From: Congeria kusceri
Lineage: Eukaryota > Mollusca > Bivalvia > Myida > Dreissenidae
DNA length: 64,000 nucleotides
Assembly: GCA_027627225.1 (NCBI GenBank)
Contig: CM051027.1
Location: 84,259,951-84,323,950, forward strand
Direction: 5' to 3'
In this document: positions 35,905-47,604 of the stretch, one piece after another
Numbering within the stretch: position 1 is the first letter of the stretch
How the letters are laid out: each line of letters opens with the position of its first letter
Notes under the pieces: generated by a model
The model's input: the letters and a program-made list of their open reading frames with translations, nothing else
Database searches by the model: none
Told to the model about the DNA's origin: nothing
Translations under genes and position numbers: made by a program

Positions 35905-36290
35905 GGAGGCATGTAGTTAAGTGATCGTTCTGTCCGACCTTCCGTCTTTCCGTTCTTCCGTCTGTGACCAGGTTAATTAGATTTTACCGTTTGTCTAGCA
36001 CCAACACCGCTTACTACAACACTTTGATACTACATAGTTGTTGCTTATGACCATTCCCTATCCGCCCATATCACCCAACCATACTTTGACCTTGACCTTT
36101 ACCTAATTTTGGATTTAAAATAATTCAAAATTGCCATTTTTTGGTTAACTAGATTTTACCGTTTTGTCTAGCACCAACACCGCTTACTACAACACTTAGA
36201 TATTTACACAGATGTTACTTATGACCGTTCCTAATCCACCCATATCACCCAGCCTCACTTTGATATTGACCTTCACCTAATTTGAACTAA
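35905..36290 (+). repeat. Array of 'TCTAGCACCAACAC' units
   Basis: The block begins near TGCCCCCGGCATCTTGATGC and TTCCGTCTTTCCGTTC, then two ~173-bp units follow with TAGCACC at 35996 and 36169, homologous to 20920-21200. At 36112-36135 the text TTTGGATTTAAAATAATTC is the uninterrupted form of the site split by the pogo-like MITE at 21204. Confidence 0.8.
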
Positions 36291-37110
36291 GAAATGGGCT
36301 ACCCAGCACCAACCGGGGGATTGTGTGGTTATCAAACACAGAATCTTGTTGAGTTTTTAAAGCCATATAGACCTAAGTTTCTTATCATTTTATAGCATAC
36401 ATTTTCTAACTGAGACCAGTCATGTTTTATGTGCTTTTCTCACCAGAAAGTAGATAGTCATTCAATGGAGCAATATCTCCACCATTTATGTCTTTTTAAG
36501 CCATAGAAGCATGACATTTCTAGTCATTTTGTATTATTTACACGCTGCTGCATGTTTTATCATGCACATTATACAATATACACATCTTTTTATAGTTTGT
36601 TTTCATTGAAGTAATAGTGGTATGCGGTTTTAAAGTGTACGAGATTTCATATCATTTATTTTAAGAATAAAATATAAAAGTGACAATAAAACTTGAAAGC
36701 AAACAGAACAACGTAAAGAAAGGAAGGAAACGCATAAGCCAACAAGTACTAGTGCTTTTGCATCGTTCATTAGTGTTGTGTAACCTAAACAAACAGTCCG
36801 GTCAACCAATATACATTTTATTTCTGCGTTCTTGCATGTATTGGCAAAAACTATTTGGTGGTTAAAAACTAGCCATTTGTGCGTTTGAAACAATGTTTGT
36901 TCTTAACTTATTCCATTTTCAATAGAAGTATATGTTAATTAACTTTATTTTGATAAATGTTTAAATGCCCCTATATCTGTTGTAAGATCTTATATACACA
37001 GATGGTACATAACACTTTAACTGCTCCTGTTGTTGCTTATGTTCTATAGTGTACATAGCTTATTTTCAAGTTTGCCTTCATACATGTAATAGTGATGTTT
37101 GTCTAGTTTT
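36291..37110. other. Spacer
   Basis: Nothing is recognised except 37045-37105, whose text (GTGTACATAGCTTATTTTCAAGTTTGCCTTCATA) recurs at 46945 and 47025. Confidence 0.5.
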
Positions 37111-38358
37111 TTAGCTCACCTATCGTCCGTCGTCCGTCGTCAAGGTGCCGTCAACAATTTGGACCGTTATTGCGATAAAGACTACATTTTTTGTTCAATC
37201 TTGACCTAACTTGCACAGTTTGTGTAAGACCATAAAATCTCGGATTGGGTTGTTATTGGGTCAGATCACACCAGTAACACCAGTAACACCAGAGTTATAA
37301 CCCCTTTTCGTGCAAAAAAAGTACAAAAGTGCCCTTTTCCAATGTATAGACTTTATTTTCCATCCAATCTTAACCAAACTTTCAAAATGTTTGTATGACC
37401 ATCAGATCTCAGCAGACGTCAAAAATGGACCAGATCGTTTTCAAACACCAGAGTTATTGCCCTTTGTTTTTTTTTTTTTAAATACAAAAATTATTCAGGA
37501 TAAAGAGAGAAATTTTTTCATCCAATCTTCACCAATCTTGCACATTTCGTCTATTACCATGATATTACAGTTGAAGTGGAATATAAGCAAGATCGGACCA
37601 GAAACACCAGAGTTATTTCCCTTTGTTTGTGAAAAAAAATATGCACAAATGGACATTATACAGGATAGAGACTTCATTTTTCATCCAATCTTTACCAATC
37701 TTGCACAGTTTGTCTATAACCATAAGATTAAAGGTGAAGTCGAATATAAGAAAGATTGGACCAGAAACACCAGAGTTATTGCCCTTTGTTTGTGAAAAAA
37801 TATGCATAAATGGACATTATTCAGGATAGATACTTCATTTTTCATCCAATCTTCACCAATCGTGTACAGGTCGTCTATGAACGTAAGACTACAGGTGAAG
37901 TAGAATATAAGCATGATCGGGCCAGAAACACCAGAGTTATTGCCCCTTGTGTTTGCAAAAAAACATCAATAAAAGTTATCAATGATTGGCTTGCACTCAC
38001 GATTTTTGATTCACTGTTGACCAAACTTACACAGTTTGCGCATGACCATAATAATTGATTGATGAAATTCGAATTCCAACAGTTGCAAGACTTGCATGCA
38101 GTTATTTGTACATGCAACTTTGATGTCGTCAGAGCCTGCATTAACATGATTTATCATCATTGGAAAGAAAATTATCAAAGACAAAGCAAAACTTTACCTT
38201 ATAGCACAGCCATCGCAATTATCGCATTGCAACTAGTTTTGCGAAAAAGACATCAAAATCTACTGTTACCTTAATTTTCAAACCTGTCACAATAGTATGG
38301 TCTTCATCTGTACCAGTTCTCAGGTGAGCGCTTTGGGCCATCATGGCCCTCTTGTTTA
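37111..38358 (+). mobile_element. Family F element with 162-bp core A
   Basis: It starts TTAGCTCACC and ends TCAGGTGAGCG...GGGCCATCATGGCCCTC (8 bp of exact inverted end). Anchors (A)AACACCAGAGTTATT lie at 37442, 37601, 37763 and 37925 (period ~162). The left part (CCGTCGTCCGTCGTCAAGGTGCCGTCAACAATTTGGACCG) is nearly the same as at 20281. A 161-codon ORF at 37310-37795 and others on both strands follow the repeat frame and have no domain. The segment 38040-38280 is not part of the core. Confidence 0.88.
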
Positions 38359-39123
38359 GCTGTTAAAGGCTCTGACCATTGGTTGGTGGACAAATTGATA
38401 GTGCATATTATTCCAGTATTTCAGTTATGTTGATGGTATGCTACAGAAATCATAGGTAGTCATTTGTTCGTGCAGTGCCAAAAGTTTAAAACAGTCGACA
38501 TTGTCAATATAATTTCTATGATCAAATTAGCATATAATGTAATGGTACTAAAATAATTTTAATAATGCCATAGCAAACATTTAAATGTTCAGTGCTTTTT
38601 ACTGGATATACTTATGTGTTACCAAATAATATGGTGATTTTAAACATTTTCCATGTATTTTGAGCAGTTCCATTTGTTGGAAGTCAATTACATGCAAGAC
38701 TTTTGTTTCTTTTTCTTGCCCTGTGGTGTCATATTAGCAGATCTTGTTACTTTTGCAGTTTTATATAATCATTTGAGGAGAAAGAAAACGTGGATGAAAA
38801 GACAGAAAATGTGGTGGCAATATCAGGGCTCATGACTTGTTAAAAATCGGTGCAAACGTTTGAGACGAATTTAATACTGCTTAACCTGTTTAAAAATCTC
38901 GTTAACCGTCAAATAATGTCAAAACTTTTTTTTTCAAGTAGACTTAATATTTAATATCTAAAATGGGAATGATTTAATTACAGAAAAGCAAGTTATTATA
39001 AGTATGTACTTACATTAGTAGCAATACACAACAGCATTTAGTTAAGAATTGTTGCATTTGGAGTATTAATTTTCAGACTGTATTAGAATATGACTTATTT
39101 AATCCTCACATAGTTCAGAGACC
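38359..39123. other. Spacer, nothing recognised
   Basis: AT-rich. A 60-codon ORF at 38653-38835 was considered and not accepted. Confidence 0.45.
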
Positions 39124-39140
39124 CTATTACTTCATGTCTT

Positions 39141-42100
39141 TTTTTTTTTTTTTTTTTTTTTTTTGGTTTGTAACCTTTATTTCCATCATAGTTTGTAAAA
39201 TATACATTATATGCAAGTCATACAGAGTACAAAGCACATTATATGCAAGTCATACAGCGTAAAAAACATTATATGCAAGCAGCGTATAAAATATACATAT
39301 AGAACGTACAAATATTATACGAATGTTGGTCCAGTTTCAGAAACAACATGAAATTATGAATGCCCATATTCTTTTTAAATTCTTTTTTTCAATGCGCAGA
39401 TTTACGGTATAAAAACAAAATAAAGTTACATTTGTTTTATAGTTATCTACATTTCTTTAACCAAGTCCCTATAGGCTTTGTTCACAAAAATTACTTATTA
39501 GTGACCATCTTTTTGCTTCAATTTCCGAGAGTTTATAGCTAGTATTAATTGAACAATAACAATCTAAGCTATTAGTGAGGCCTTTAAAACTTGGTGTAAT
39601 GTTATTTCTTCTGCATGTAAAAATATATCTCTTAATCTCTAGACATAGAAGGGTAAGATCCTTAGTTGCAATTGAAGAACCACCTAATACAAAAGTTTGG
39701 CAGTCTATTTCTGTCGTATTAAATAAAGTTCTATTATTTGCAAGGATTTCGTTTACGTTTTTAATTAGATCTTTTGTTTTTTCACAGTTCCAGAAAAGAT
39801 GCATAACAGTTTCTTCGCTTTGTTGGCAGAAGCTACATAGATTATTATTGACTATTTTCATTTTGTATAATAAGGAATTTGTACCTAAAATAGTGTAGAT
39901 AATTCTAACTTGAAACCATTGTAAGTAACTATCTCTTGTTATGTTAAATAGTGTTTTAAAAATACATTTCCAGTCTTCGTCCGAGAGAGTAAATACGTCC
40001 CATTTTGTTTTGTATAAAGTTGTTTTAACATTTTGATTAAAACAATTATAAATAAACCTATCTTTACTTTCGTAGCAAATAATATATTTCGCATAACACG
40101 ATAGAGATGGACCGAACGTGAGATGGTCGTTTTTGTTAAAATGTATATTCATTTTATTAATAAACGTTTTTACTGATTTTATAAGACCTTCGTAATTCAT
40201 AAAATTCATGCATGTTCCCGTAATAGTTTCTATCTGTTTTTTCGTTAAGAAAGTGTTAGAATGAATAAGTATATCTCTCACAAATCGTATTCCTTTCTCG
40301 TAAAGTGATTTGAAAAAAATAGGTTCATTACCAATTTTAAAATTTGTGTTATAAAATAGAGGCATATTTAGAATATCGTCCATATGATAAATGTTTAACA
40401 CATCAAGCAACTCTTCATAGTTTGTAAAAACCTCTAACCAAAAATCATTGTTTATTTTTTTCTTGACATTGGAAATGTATAGTTTTCCGGTATTAAAAAA
40501 TTTGCCTATGTCGAACATAGATCTTACAAGTATTGCGCAATTACTATCGCAACATGTATACAATTTTCGTATCCAAGAAAGTTTGATTTTTTTACAATAT
40601 GCATAGATATCTATCATTTGCAAACCACCTTTCTCATAGCTTTGAGTAATTGTAGAACTTCTTATTTTATACGGTGCATCTTCCCAAACAAAATCCATCA
40701 ATAATTTGTTCAATTTATCAAGAATATCTGTCTTTGGTGTAGGTAAAGCAAACAAACAATGAGTGAATAATGGTAGTAAAAGTGATTTTATGACAGTTAT
40801 TCTACCAATTGGTGTAAGTTTTCTCTTTTTCCAGTGGTTAATAATATTATTCGCTTTAATAAATTTATCAGAAAAATTTAAATCGATCATACTTTTAAGG
40901 TCAACATCGAACATGATTCCTAATAATTTAAATCTAGTGGTTCCCCATGTAAGTTTGTATTTTGTTTTAATAGCTCTAGTACTATATTTTAAAGATCCGA
41001 TCCATATAACGTTAGTTTTATCAAAATTCACTTTAAGACCTGAAAACAATGCAAAGTCGTCGAGCATTTCAAGCGCCGAATTTAAAGAATTTTCTGAACC
41101 ATCCAGTAACAGAGAAGTGTCATCCGCAAATTGAGAAATCTTGTATTCAACGCCATTTATTTGTATACCCTTTATATTTTTACAACATTTAATCTTAATT
41201 GCTAATACTTCTGCACATAATATAAATATATACGGTGAAATGGGGTCTCTCTGTCTACAACCGCGGCCTATTGAGAAGCTGTCAGATAAGAAGCCATTCA
41301 ACTGAACTGATGTTTGAGTGTTTTTGAGAAAAATGTTAATCCAACGTTTAAAACTTGGCCCGAAATTAAATAAATTAAGTGTTTGTTCAATGCAGTTAAA
41401 AGATAAAGTATCGAAAGCCTTCTCGAAATCAATCAACATAATTAACCCAGGAATTTTGTTTTGTTCTGTATAATTCAGTATGTCATATAGCAGAGTGTTT
41501 TCTCCTATAAACCGCCCTGAGACAAAACCCGTTTGATCCCTTGAAATAAGACTGGTTAAGTGTGGTTTTATTCTATTTGCTATTGAGCCAGATGCTATTT
41601 TATAGACTGTATTTAGCAGTGTGATAGGTCTCCAGTTTTTAAGGAAATGTCTCGGCTTGTTTTCTTTTGGAATACAGGTAAAAATACCCTGTTTTTGAGT
41701 TATAGAAAAGTTATTATTAATGTACGCAAAATTTATACTTCTTAAAACAAAATGTCCAATTTTATTCCAGAAAACTTTAAAGAAATTTGTAGAGAAGCCA
41801 TCTGACCCGGGACTTTTATCATTTTCCATATTTTTGAGAGTTCTAGTTATTTCTTCAAATTTTAATAATCCTTCAATTTCGAGTGATTGGGAGACATTTA
41901 ATTTATTTACATGAATGTTTTGCAAGTCATTAAGTGTGAAGTCAGATGAGACTTCAACTTTTTGATACAATTTTTTATAGAATTCAGCCGTTACCTTTAA
42001 AATATCATTTTGATTGCTAATAACCGTGCCATCGTCTTTTTGAATAAATGGTATATTTTTGTTTGTATAATGTTGCTTTTCTAAAGAGCAAAAATAACTG

Positions 42101-43467
42101 GTTGTTTTCTCTCCTTGTTCTATCCACTGGCCTTTCGACCTTATGATGTGACCTTTTAGTTTTGTGTTTCTAATATTATCAAGCTCTATATTTAACTGTA
42201 CAAGAGTTTCTTTGTTAGATTCGTTTAGATTTTGTTCAATTTCTTCGATTTCCTTTAATAATCTTTGCTCGTTTGAAATACTTAATTTGTTTCTATAACT
42301 TGCATAAGCAATAGTTTTTCCTCTTATTTCCATTAATAAAGTTTCTAAAAAGAGTTGGTCATTTATTGTAAACAAAAGCTCACTGCTACATATATTGTGA
42401 ATATTTTCTAAATTGTAGACTGGCAAGCAATATTGTAATTTAATTTCTTCAATTTTATTATTTATACAATTTAAGTATTCAATGTCGTGTAAAAGAGAAT
42501 TATTAAATTTCCACAACCCTTTCGCGTGCTCAATTTTGTTGAATTCGAATGAAATATCTATAATTGAGTGATCTGATTTAATACTAGGTTTTATATTGGA
42601 TGATTTTAAGAAGTTACCCATATTTTGGGTAGTCAAAAAGAAATCTAATCTTGCTTGTTGTAGAGGATTGGTACGCCTCCATGTGTATCTAATTTTATCT
42701 TCATGCAATGCCCTAAAAGTATCAATTAAATTTCTCTTTGCAATTTCTTGTAGAATAATATTTCTTGCATTTATATTATAGTTGTTGGATTTATAATTAC
42801 TATAATCTAATTTGTTATCAAGGACGAGGTTAAAATCACCACAAATTACGTAATCCTCATTTCTAAAATCATCAATAGTATTAAACACATCCTTATAAAA
42901 TTGTGGATTATCTGAATTAGGGCCATAGACGGTAATTAATGAGAAGTACATTTCCGCATATGTAATATCTAATGCCAACAAGTTACCAATAATATCTTTT
43001 TTAATGTTATGAACTTTTACATCAATGTTATTTTTTACTAATATTGCACATCCTCTCGCATTTGATTTCCCATAACTTATATAGCATTGCCCACCCCAAG
43101 AAGAATACACCTCCTTTTCCAGTTCTTGTGGCCAATGTACATCTCGTAAACAAAATACATTAGAATCAGTTTCTCTAAAAAAATGTAAAACATCAGTTCT
43201 CTTATTTTTACAGTATAGGCCTCGGCAGTTAAGAGATGCAATCTTTATAGATGTCATATTGTATTGACATTAAAATACAACACATCTGCTTGCAAAATAT
43301 TGTACATCAATCTGAGACTAGTTAGTAAAAGAAATTGACAAAAATTTATAGTAAATGGTTTACAGCCCGAAAGGTGTTTTGACAAGCATTTCACAGACAT
43401 TCTAGTTACAAAGGTTACAACAGTATTGCAAAAAGAACAAAAAACAAAAAATAAACAGACAGGCATA

Positions 43468-43498
<31 letters not shown>

Positions 43499-44101
43499 CA
43501 ATTATACTGCATAGAAAAAACACAATAGAGTAAATAATACTGGCTATTATAATTGTAAAGTGTGGTCTAAAATAATAAGAGAAAACTATTTAGTAAATTC
43601 TATGTATCAAGGATATTATAACGTGACATTTTGTATTTATTTTTTTTTTTTATTTTTTTTTTTTTTAACAAGAAACTAGTAAGTTTTTTATATATTGATT
43701 ATTTTATAGAAGATTTTATTTTCACCCTAAAAACCAATTAAGTGTGATTTATTTTTGATTTTGCACAAAAACCCATTTAACAACCTCATAGTTTTTTATA
43801 TGTACAATATTGTGTTAATGTATCTTAATTCTACAATGAAGATGTTTTAGGTTTTATTGTGCCGTCTTTTTTTTTAAGCATTATAATAACACCTAAACAT
43901 AGTGCGAAAAAAAAAAAAACGAAAGGCGTTTTGGTGTTAAAATGCTACAATTACAGAGAATTGTGGAAACCTATCGATAAGCTAGATGCAAAATTCACTA
44001 CCACAATAGTAACACGAAATTTTTGTTAACATGCACACCTAACATATAAGTATAGTAAATGGTGAAAACAAACGCTGGATTTGTGTGTCAAAAAGCATGA
44101 A
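39141..44101 (-). mobile_element. L1/Tx1-like LINE with poly(A) tail and 17-bp target duplication
   Basis: CTATTACTTCATGTCTT is present at 39124-39140 and again at 44102-44118, abutting the poly(T) run (39141-39164, the tail on the minus strand) and the 5' end respectively. The insertion is 4961 bp, antisense to the window. It holds one long ORF (39469-43257), a ~300-bp 3' UTR and ~840 bp upstream of the ORF. The upstream part is AT-rich, with TA and T runs, and encodes nothing resembling an ORF1 protein, so the copy may be 5'-truncated or of a form with ORF1 lost. The perfect duplication and open ORF point to a recent insertion. Confidence 0.95.
39469..43257 (-). CDS. LINE ORF2: endonuclease-reverse transcriptase, 1262 aa
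   Basis: Target-primed reverse transcription protein of the surrounding LINE. Residues ~1-235 form an APE-type endonuclease: SLNCRGL (~9), the CLRDVHW segment (~40), TVYGPN (~110), GDFN (~140), ARLDFF (~206) and SDHSIID (~230). After the linker (SKGQWIEQGEKTTSYFCSLE, typical of L1/Tx1 relatives) comes the reverse transcriptase, with NDKSPGSDG, NWRPITLLN, IDFEKAFDTL (~610), GRGCRQRDPISPY (~665) and the catalytic FADD (residue 710). A C-terminal CSFCQQSEETVMHLFWNC knuckle follows. There are no internal stops. One oddity: the normally invariant Gly of the Q-G-D-P motif is Arg (QRDP). The start ATG at 43255-43257 gives a conventional N-terminus immediately before the first endonuclease strand. 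Confidence 0.95.
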   Translation of the reverse strand: MTSIKIASLNCRGLYCKNKRTDVLHFFRETDSNVFCLRDVHWPQELEKEVYSSWGGQCYISYGKSNARGCAILVKNNIDVKVHNIKKDIIGNLLALDITYAEMYFSLITVYGPNSDNPQFYKDVFNTIDDFRNEDYVICGDFNLVLDNKLDYSNYKSNNYNINARNIILQEIAKRNLIDTFRALHEDKIRYTWRRTNPLQQARLDFFLTTQNMGNFLKSSNIKPSIKSDHSIIDISFEFNKIEHAKGLWKFNNSLLHDIEYLNCINNKIEEIKLQYCLPVYNLENIHNICSSELLFTINDQLFLETLLMEIRGKTIAYASYRNKLSISNEQRLLKEIEEIEQNLNESNKETLVQLNIELDNIRNTKLKGHIIRSKGQWIEQGEKTTSYFCSLEKQHYTNKNIPFIQKDDGTVISNQNDILKVTAEFYKKLYQKVEVSSDFTLNDLQNIHVNKLNVSQSLEIEGLLKFEEITRTLKNMENDKSPGSDGFSTNFFKVFWNKIGHFVLRSINFAYINNNFSITQKQGIFTCIPKENKPRHFLKNWRPITLLNTVYKIASGSIANRIKPHLTSLISRDQTGFVSGRFIGENTLLYDILNYTEQNKIPGLIMLIDFEKAFDTLSFNCIEQTLNLFNFGPSFKRWINIFLKNTQTSVQLNGFLSDSFSIGRGCRQRDPISPYIFILCAEVLAIKIKCCKNIKGIQINGVEYKISQFADDTSLLLDGSENSLNSALEMLDDFALFSGLKVNFDKTNVIWIGSLKYSTRAIKTKYKLTWGTTRFKLLGIMFDVDLKSMIDLNFSDKFIKANNIINHWKKRKLTPIGRITVIKSLLLPLFTHCLFALPTPKTDILDKLNKLLMDFVWEDAPYKIRSSTITQSYEKGGLQMIDIYAYCKKIKLSWIRKLYTCCDSNCAILVRSMFDIGKFFNTGKLYISNVKKKINNDFWLEVFTNYEELLDVLNIYHMDDILNMPLFYNTNFKIGNEPIFFKSLYEKGIRFVRDILIHSNTFLTKKQIETITGTCMNFMNYEGLIKSVKTFINKMNIHFNKNDHLTFGPSLSCYAKYIICYESKDRFIYNCFNQNVKTTLYKTKWDVFTLSDEDWKCIFKTLFNITRDSYLQWFQVRIIYTILGTNSLLYKMKIVNNNLCSFCQQSEETVMHLFWNCEKTKDLIKNVNEILANNRTLFNTTEIDCQTFVLGGSSIATKDLTLLCLEIKRYIFTCRRNNITPSFKGLTNSLDCYCSINTSYKLSEIEAKRWSLISNFCEQSL

Positions 44102-44118
44102 CTATTACTTCATGTCTT

Positions 44119-44641
44119 AATCCCCATTGAAAATTTTAGAAGTACGGTTTAATATGTTAATGACAGATTTACAATAATTTGTTCAGAATTTACGGGCAGC
44201 TTTTGAAAGCATGACTAATAACTGGCTTAACAGTTATGTGGTCAAGCGACTATTGTTACCCAGGCGTTTTATTGACCATGTCCACCCAGGTGTGATACAA
44301 GTTGACTTTAATACTTAAAAGATCTTAGTATCTTGACAGTGATTTTAGTACCTCTGTTGCAATTTCGAAGTCTTTTGATAAATTCTTCAATGACTATAGC
44401 AAGTAGTCGTGAAAAGAGTACCTGACAGAATGCCAAAGTCAGAAACTGTATAAAAAAAATTAAGATACGTGTTATAATAATTATTATTGGTGCCATTTGT
44501 GTTATTTTAACATAATATTGACATGCGTAACATTTATATTTTTAAATTGCCAATAAACAACTTGAACAAATAGTTCAGAACCTGTAAAATATAGTTCACA
44601 TTGTAATTACAGAATATGTCATGTCAGGTCATGTTAGAATC
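44119..44641. other. Spacer right of the LINE
   Basis: No feature recognised. Confidence 0.5.
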
Positions 44642-44816
44642 GAAATAATTTTCGCCTTATCAATGGTTTATCTGTAAATAAACAACGATTTGTCGTTCTG
44701 GTGCGTTTATTTAAAAAAAAAATTGGGTTAACACCCTGGTGGTTTAATCCAAACGCATCAGAACTCCAAATCGTTGTTTATTAGCCTATAAGCAATGGTT
44801 AATCGAAGATTATTTC
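44642..44816. mobile_element. 175-bp long hairpin (MITE-like inverted repeat)
   Basis: Arms 44642-44708 and 44751-44816 are reverse complements over ~66 bases with scattered differences (AATAAACAACGATTTG is exact) around a 42-base centre holding TTGGGTTAACACCCTGG. A transcript across it would fold into a near-continuous hairpin. There is no coding capacity. Confidence 0.7.
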
Positions 44817-45418
44817 TTAAATAACATATTTTTAGGCTTTTAACTTGACATTATTATTTAACAGGCAATAGTCAGTATCTCTGGTTTAGTATTTGGGAGT
44901 GGAAACTGAAATTACGTAATTCTGGATTTCCATATACTGTTTTCTTGTTTCATGCTTGGAGTCATGTTAAAGATATCATTTAAGTTAATCAGCAGCATCA
45001 GTTGGCATAGGTTTTTATGCTGCATAGAAGTAAATGCCTTACATAATGTTGCTTTTCCATATATGTCAGTAGGGGTTAGTGCAGAGTGCAGTTATCTGAT
45101 AGAAGTGCATAATAATGTAAACGTTCTTTATCATGTTTATCTTGTTTTCATGGGTAAGTGTTGAATCTGGGAAAACAAATCTGCCCGCTTATGACCCGGT
45201 ATACTTTAACATTTGGTGCTGATTGATTAATTTTAGTTTTGAATTCTTATATAAAGAATCTTTTTTTCCAACGATTGGTATCAAATTTATTTTTAAAAGA
45301 CATGTGCAGTCATTTTGTGCCATGTGTGGAATGGCTGATTACATCAAATGTTATGCTACATTTAATGTTCAGATTGAAATAAAATGTTCAATTTAATAAA
45401 CAATTATGTGTTTTTTTT
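44817..45418. other. Spacer
   Basis: A 70-codon ORF at 44952-45164 has no recognisable domain and was not accepted. Confidence 0.4.
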
Positions 45419-46926
45419 AGCTCACCTGAGCTCATGGTGAGCTTTTGTAATCGCCCATGGTCCGTGCGTGCGGGCGTCCGTCGTCAACTTTTCAATCAAA
45501 CGACATTTCCTCCTAAACCACTTGGCAGATTTTTACCAAACTTCACAGGAATGATCATTGAGTGACACTCTTTCAATGTTGTTCAAACCGTTACGGTCCG
45601 CTGCATATATAGGTCACGAGAGCTAAAAATAGATTTAAAATGTGTTAACTTAAAAATATTCTCTGAAACCGCAAGGCCCAGAGGTTTCATATTTGGTATG
45701 TGACATCCTATAGTGGTCCTCTACAATGTTTGTTCAAATAAACCCCTGGGGTCAAAACTGGCTACGCCCCGGAGATCACATGGTTTATATTGAATATATT
45801 GCGAAATGACCTTAAAAATCTCCTCTGAAGCCACTAGGCCCAAAGGTTTCATATTTGGTATATAACATGCTATATTGGTCCTCTACAAAGATTGTTCCAA
45901 TTATGCCCCTGGGGTCAAAACTGGCCATGCTTTGGGGGTCACATGGTTTATATAGACTTAGATAGCACAATGTCTTTAAAAATCTTGTCCTCTGAAACCG
46001 ATAGGCCCAGAGGTTTCATATTTGGCATTTAACATCCTATAATGGTCCTCTACAATTATTTTTCAATTTATGCTCCTAGGGTCAAAACTGGCCACGTATT
46101 TATATACACTTAAATAGCAAAAATCTTCTCCTCAGAAACCGCAAGGCCCAGAGGTTTCTTATTTGGTATGTTACATCATATAGTGGTCCTCTACAAAGAT
46201 TGTTTCAATTGTGCTCCTGGGGTCAAATCTGGCTACGCTCCGGGGGTCACATGGTTTATATAAACTTACATAGCAGAATGTCTTTAAAATCTTCTCCAGA
46301 AACCGCAAGGCCCAGAGGTTTCGTATTTGGTATGTAACATCCTATAGTGGTCCTCTACAAAGATTGTTCAATTTATGCCCCATGCGTCAAAACTGACCAC
46401 ACCCCAGGGGTCACATGGTTTATATAAACTTATATAGCAAAATTACTTTAAAATTCTTCTCCTCTGAAACCTCAAGGCCTAGAGGTTTCATAATTGGTAT
46501 GTATATGTGGTCCTCTACAAATATTGTTCAAATTATGCTCCTGGGGTCAAAACTGGTCACGTCCCGGGGGTCGCATGGTTTGTATAGACTTAAATAGCAA
46601 AATGACTTTAAAAAGCCTCTCTTCTGAAACGGCAAGGCCCACAGCTTTCCTATATGTAGTACGTAACATTGCATAGTGGTCCTCGCCAAAGATTGTTCAA
46701 ATTATGCCCCTGGAGTCAAATCTGGCCACACCCCGAGGGGTCATATGGTTTATATAGACTTAAATAGCAGAATGACTTTTAAAATCTTTACCTGAAACCG
46801 CAGGGTTTGTTTAAGATTATTCAAATTATGCCTCTGGAATAAAAAGAAGCCACACCTCTGGGATGCAAATTCCAATTAGGGTGCAAGGTCTCAGGTGAGC
46901 GTCCTAGGGCCCTCAGTGCCCTCTTG
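45419..46926 (+). mobile_element. Complete family F element with ~163-bp core B
   Basis: The left end AGCTCACCTGAG (45419-45430) and right end CTCAGGTGAGC (46890-46900) are exact 11-bp inverted ends; the right end continues with GTCCTAGGGCCCTCAGTGCCCTCTTGT. The left side includes CTCATGGTGAGCTTTTGTAATCGCCC. The core anchor (G)TGGTCCTCTACAA recurs at about 45713, 45875, 46042, 46182, 46347, 46507 and 46676, homologous to 34560-35640. This is the most complete copy in the window. Confidence 0.92.
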
Positions 46927-47100
46927 TCTTATATAAGTGTGTATTGTACATAGCTTATTTTCAAGTTTGCCTTCATATATATAATAGTGATGTGTTTCTA
47001 GTTTTCCTTATATTAGTGTGTAGTGTACATTAATTTATTTTTAAGATTGCCTTCATGCATATGATAGTTATGTTTTTCTAGTTTACTTAATACTAATTGT
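46927..47100 (+). repeat. Two ~85-bp copies also found left of 37111
   Basis: TGTACATAGCTTATTTTCAAGTTTGCCTTCATA (46945) and a diverged copy (47025) repeat the segment at 37050-37100, which lies immediately left of another family F element. Confidence 0.6.
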
Positions 47101-47604
47101 CTATGTTTCTATGACACACATGGAAAATGACACCAGTCTCAAATATATGTATCTCTTTTAAACTAAAAATATGTTGTTCCTTGTATCTTGTTGACGTTGA
47201 ATTACGGCATCAAATTGTTATATCTTCAGCTTGTTTGTTTGTTTTACATGCACATTTTGAACATCATTGCACTCTTAGTTTATTATATATCTGTTTGGAT
47301 AAGACAAAGAAATATAAACAACACTATATCAAATGTATTATTTGTTTTCTGTTTGCATAACAAAGATGATATTTTAAGCAGAAAGTGTTAATAATGGCGC
47401 ATATTCAGATAGCAGTTTAGCTATTCCAATGCCAATCATTCAAGTACCATTCTGAAATTGATATCAGATACGTTTGACAAATGGTAACCATTGTGATAAT
47501 GAATATGTTATTACCATTAAATGTTCAAGGAAACACGATTTTTACACTTTCAGTCTTGGATGAATGTATGAGTTGCCCTCAGAACGATAAATGTATGTAA
47601 GTAG

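Noticed and set aside
37310..37795. 161-codon ORF and overlapping ORFs on both strands
   Set aside because: They follow the 162-bp core repeat (not divisible into new sense each unit except by chance, 162 = 54 codons), have no domain and recur in every copy of the array.
38653..38835. 60-codon ORF ending in a Lys/Trp-rich tail
   Set aside because: No recognised domain, and the candidate acceptor sites nearby do not keep an open frame; considered as a last exon but unsupported.
43254..43523. 89-codon ORF just upstream of LINE ORF2 as a possible ORF1
   Set aside because: It is low-complexity (Ile/Tyr from TA repeats) and lacks any RNA-binding or zinc-knuckle motif.
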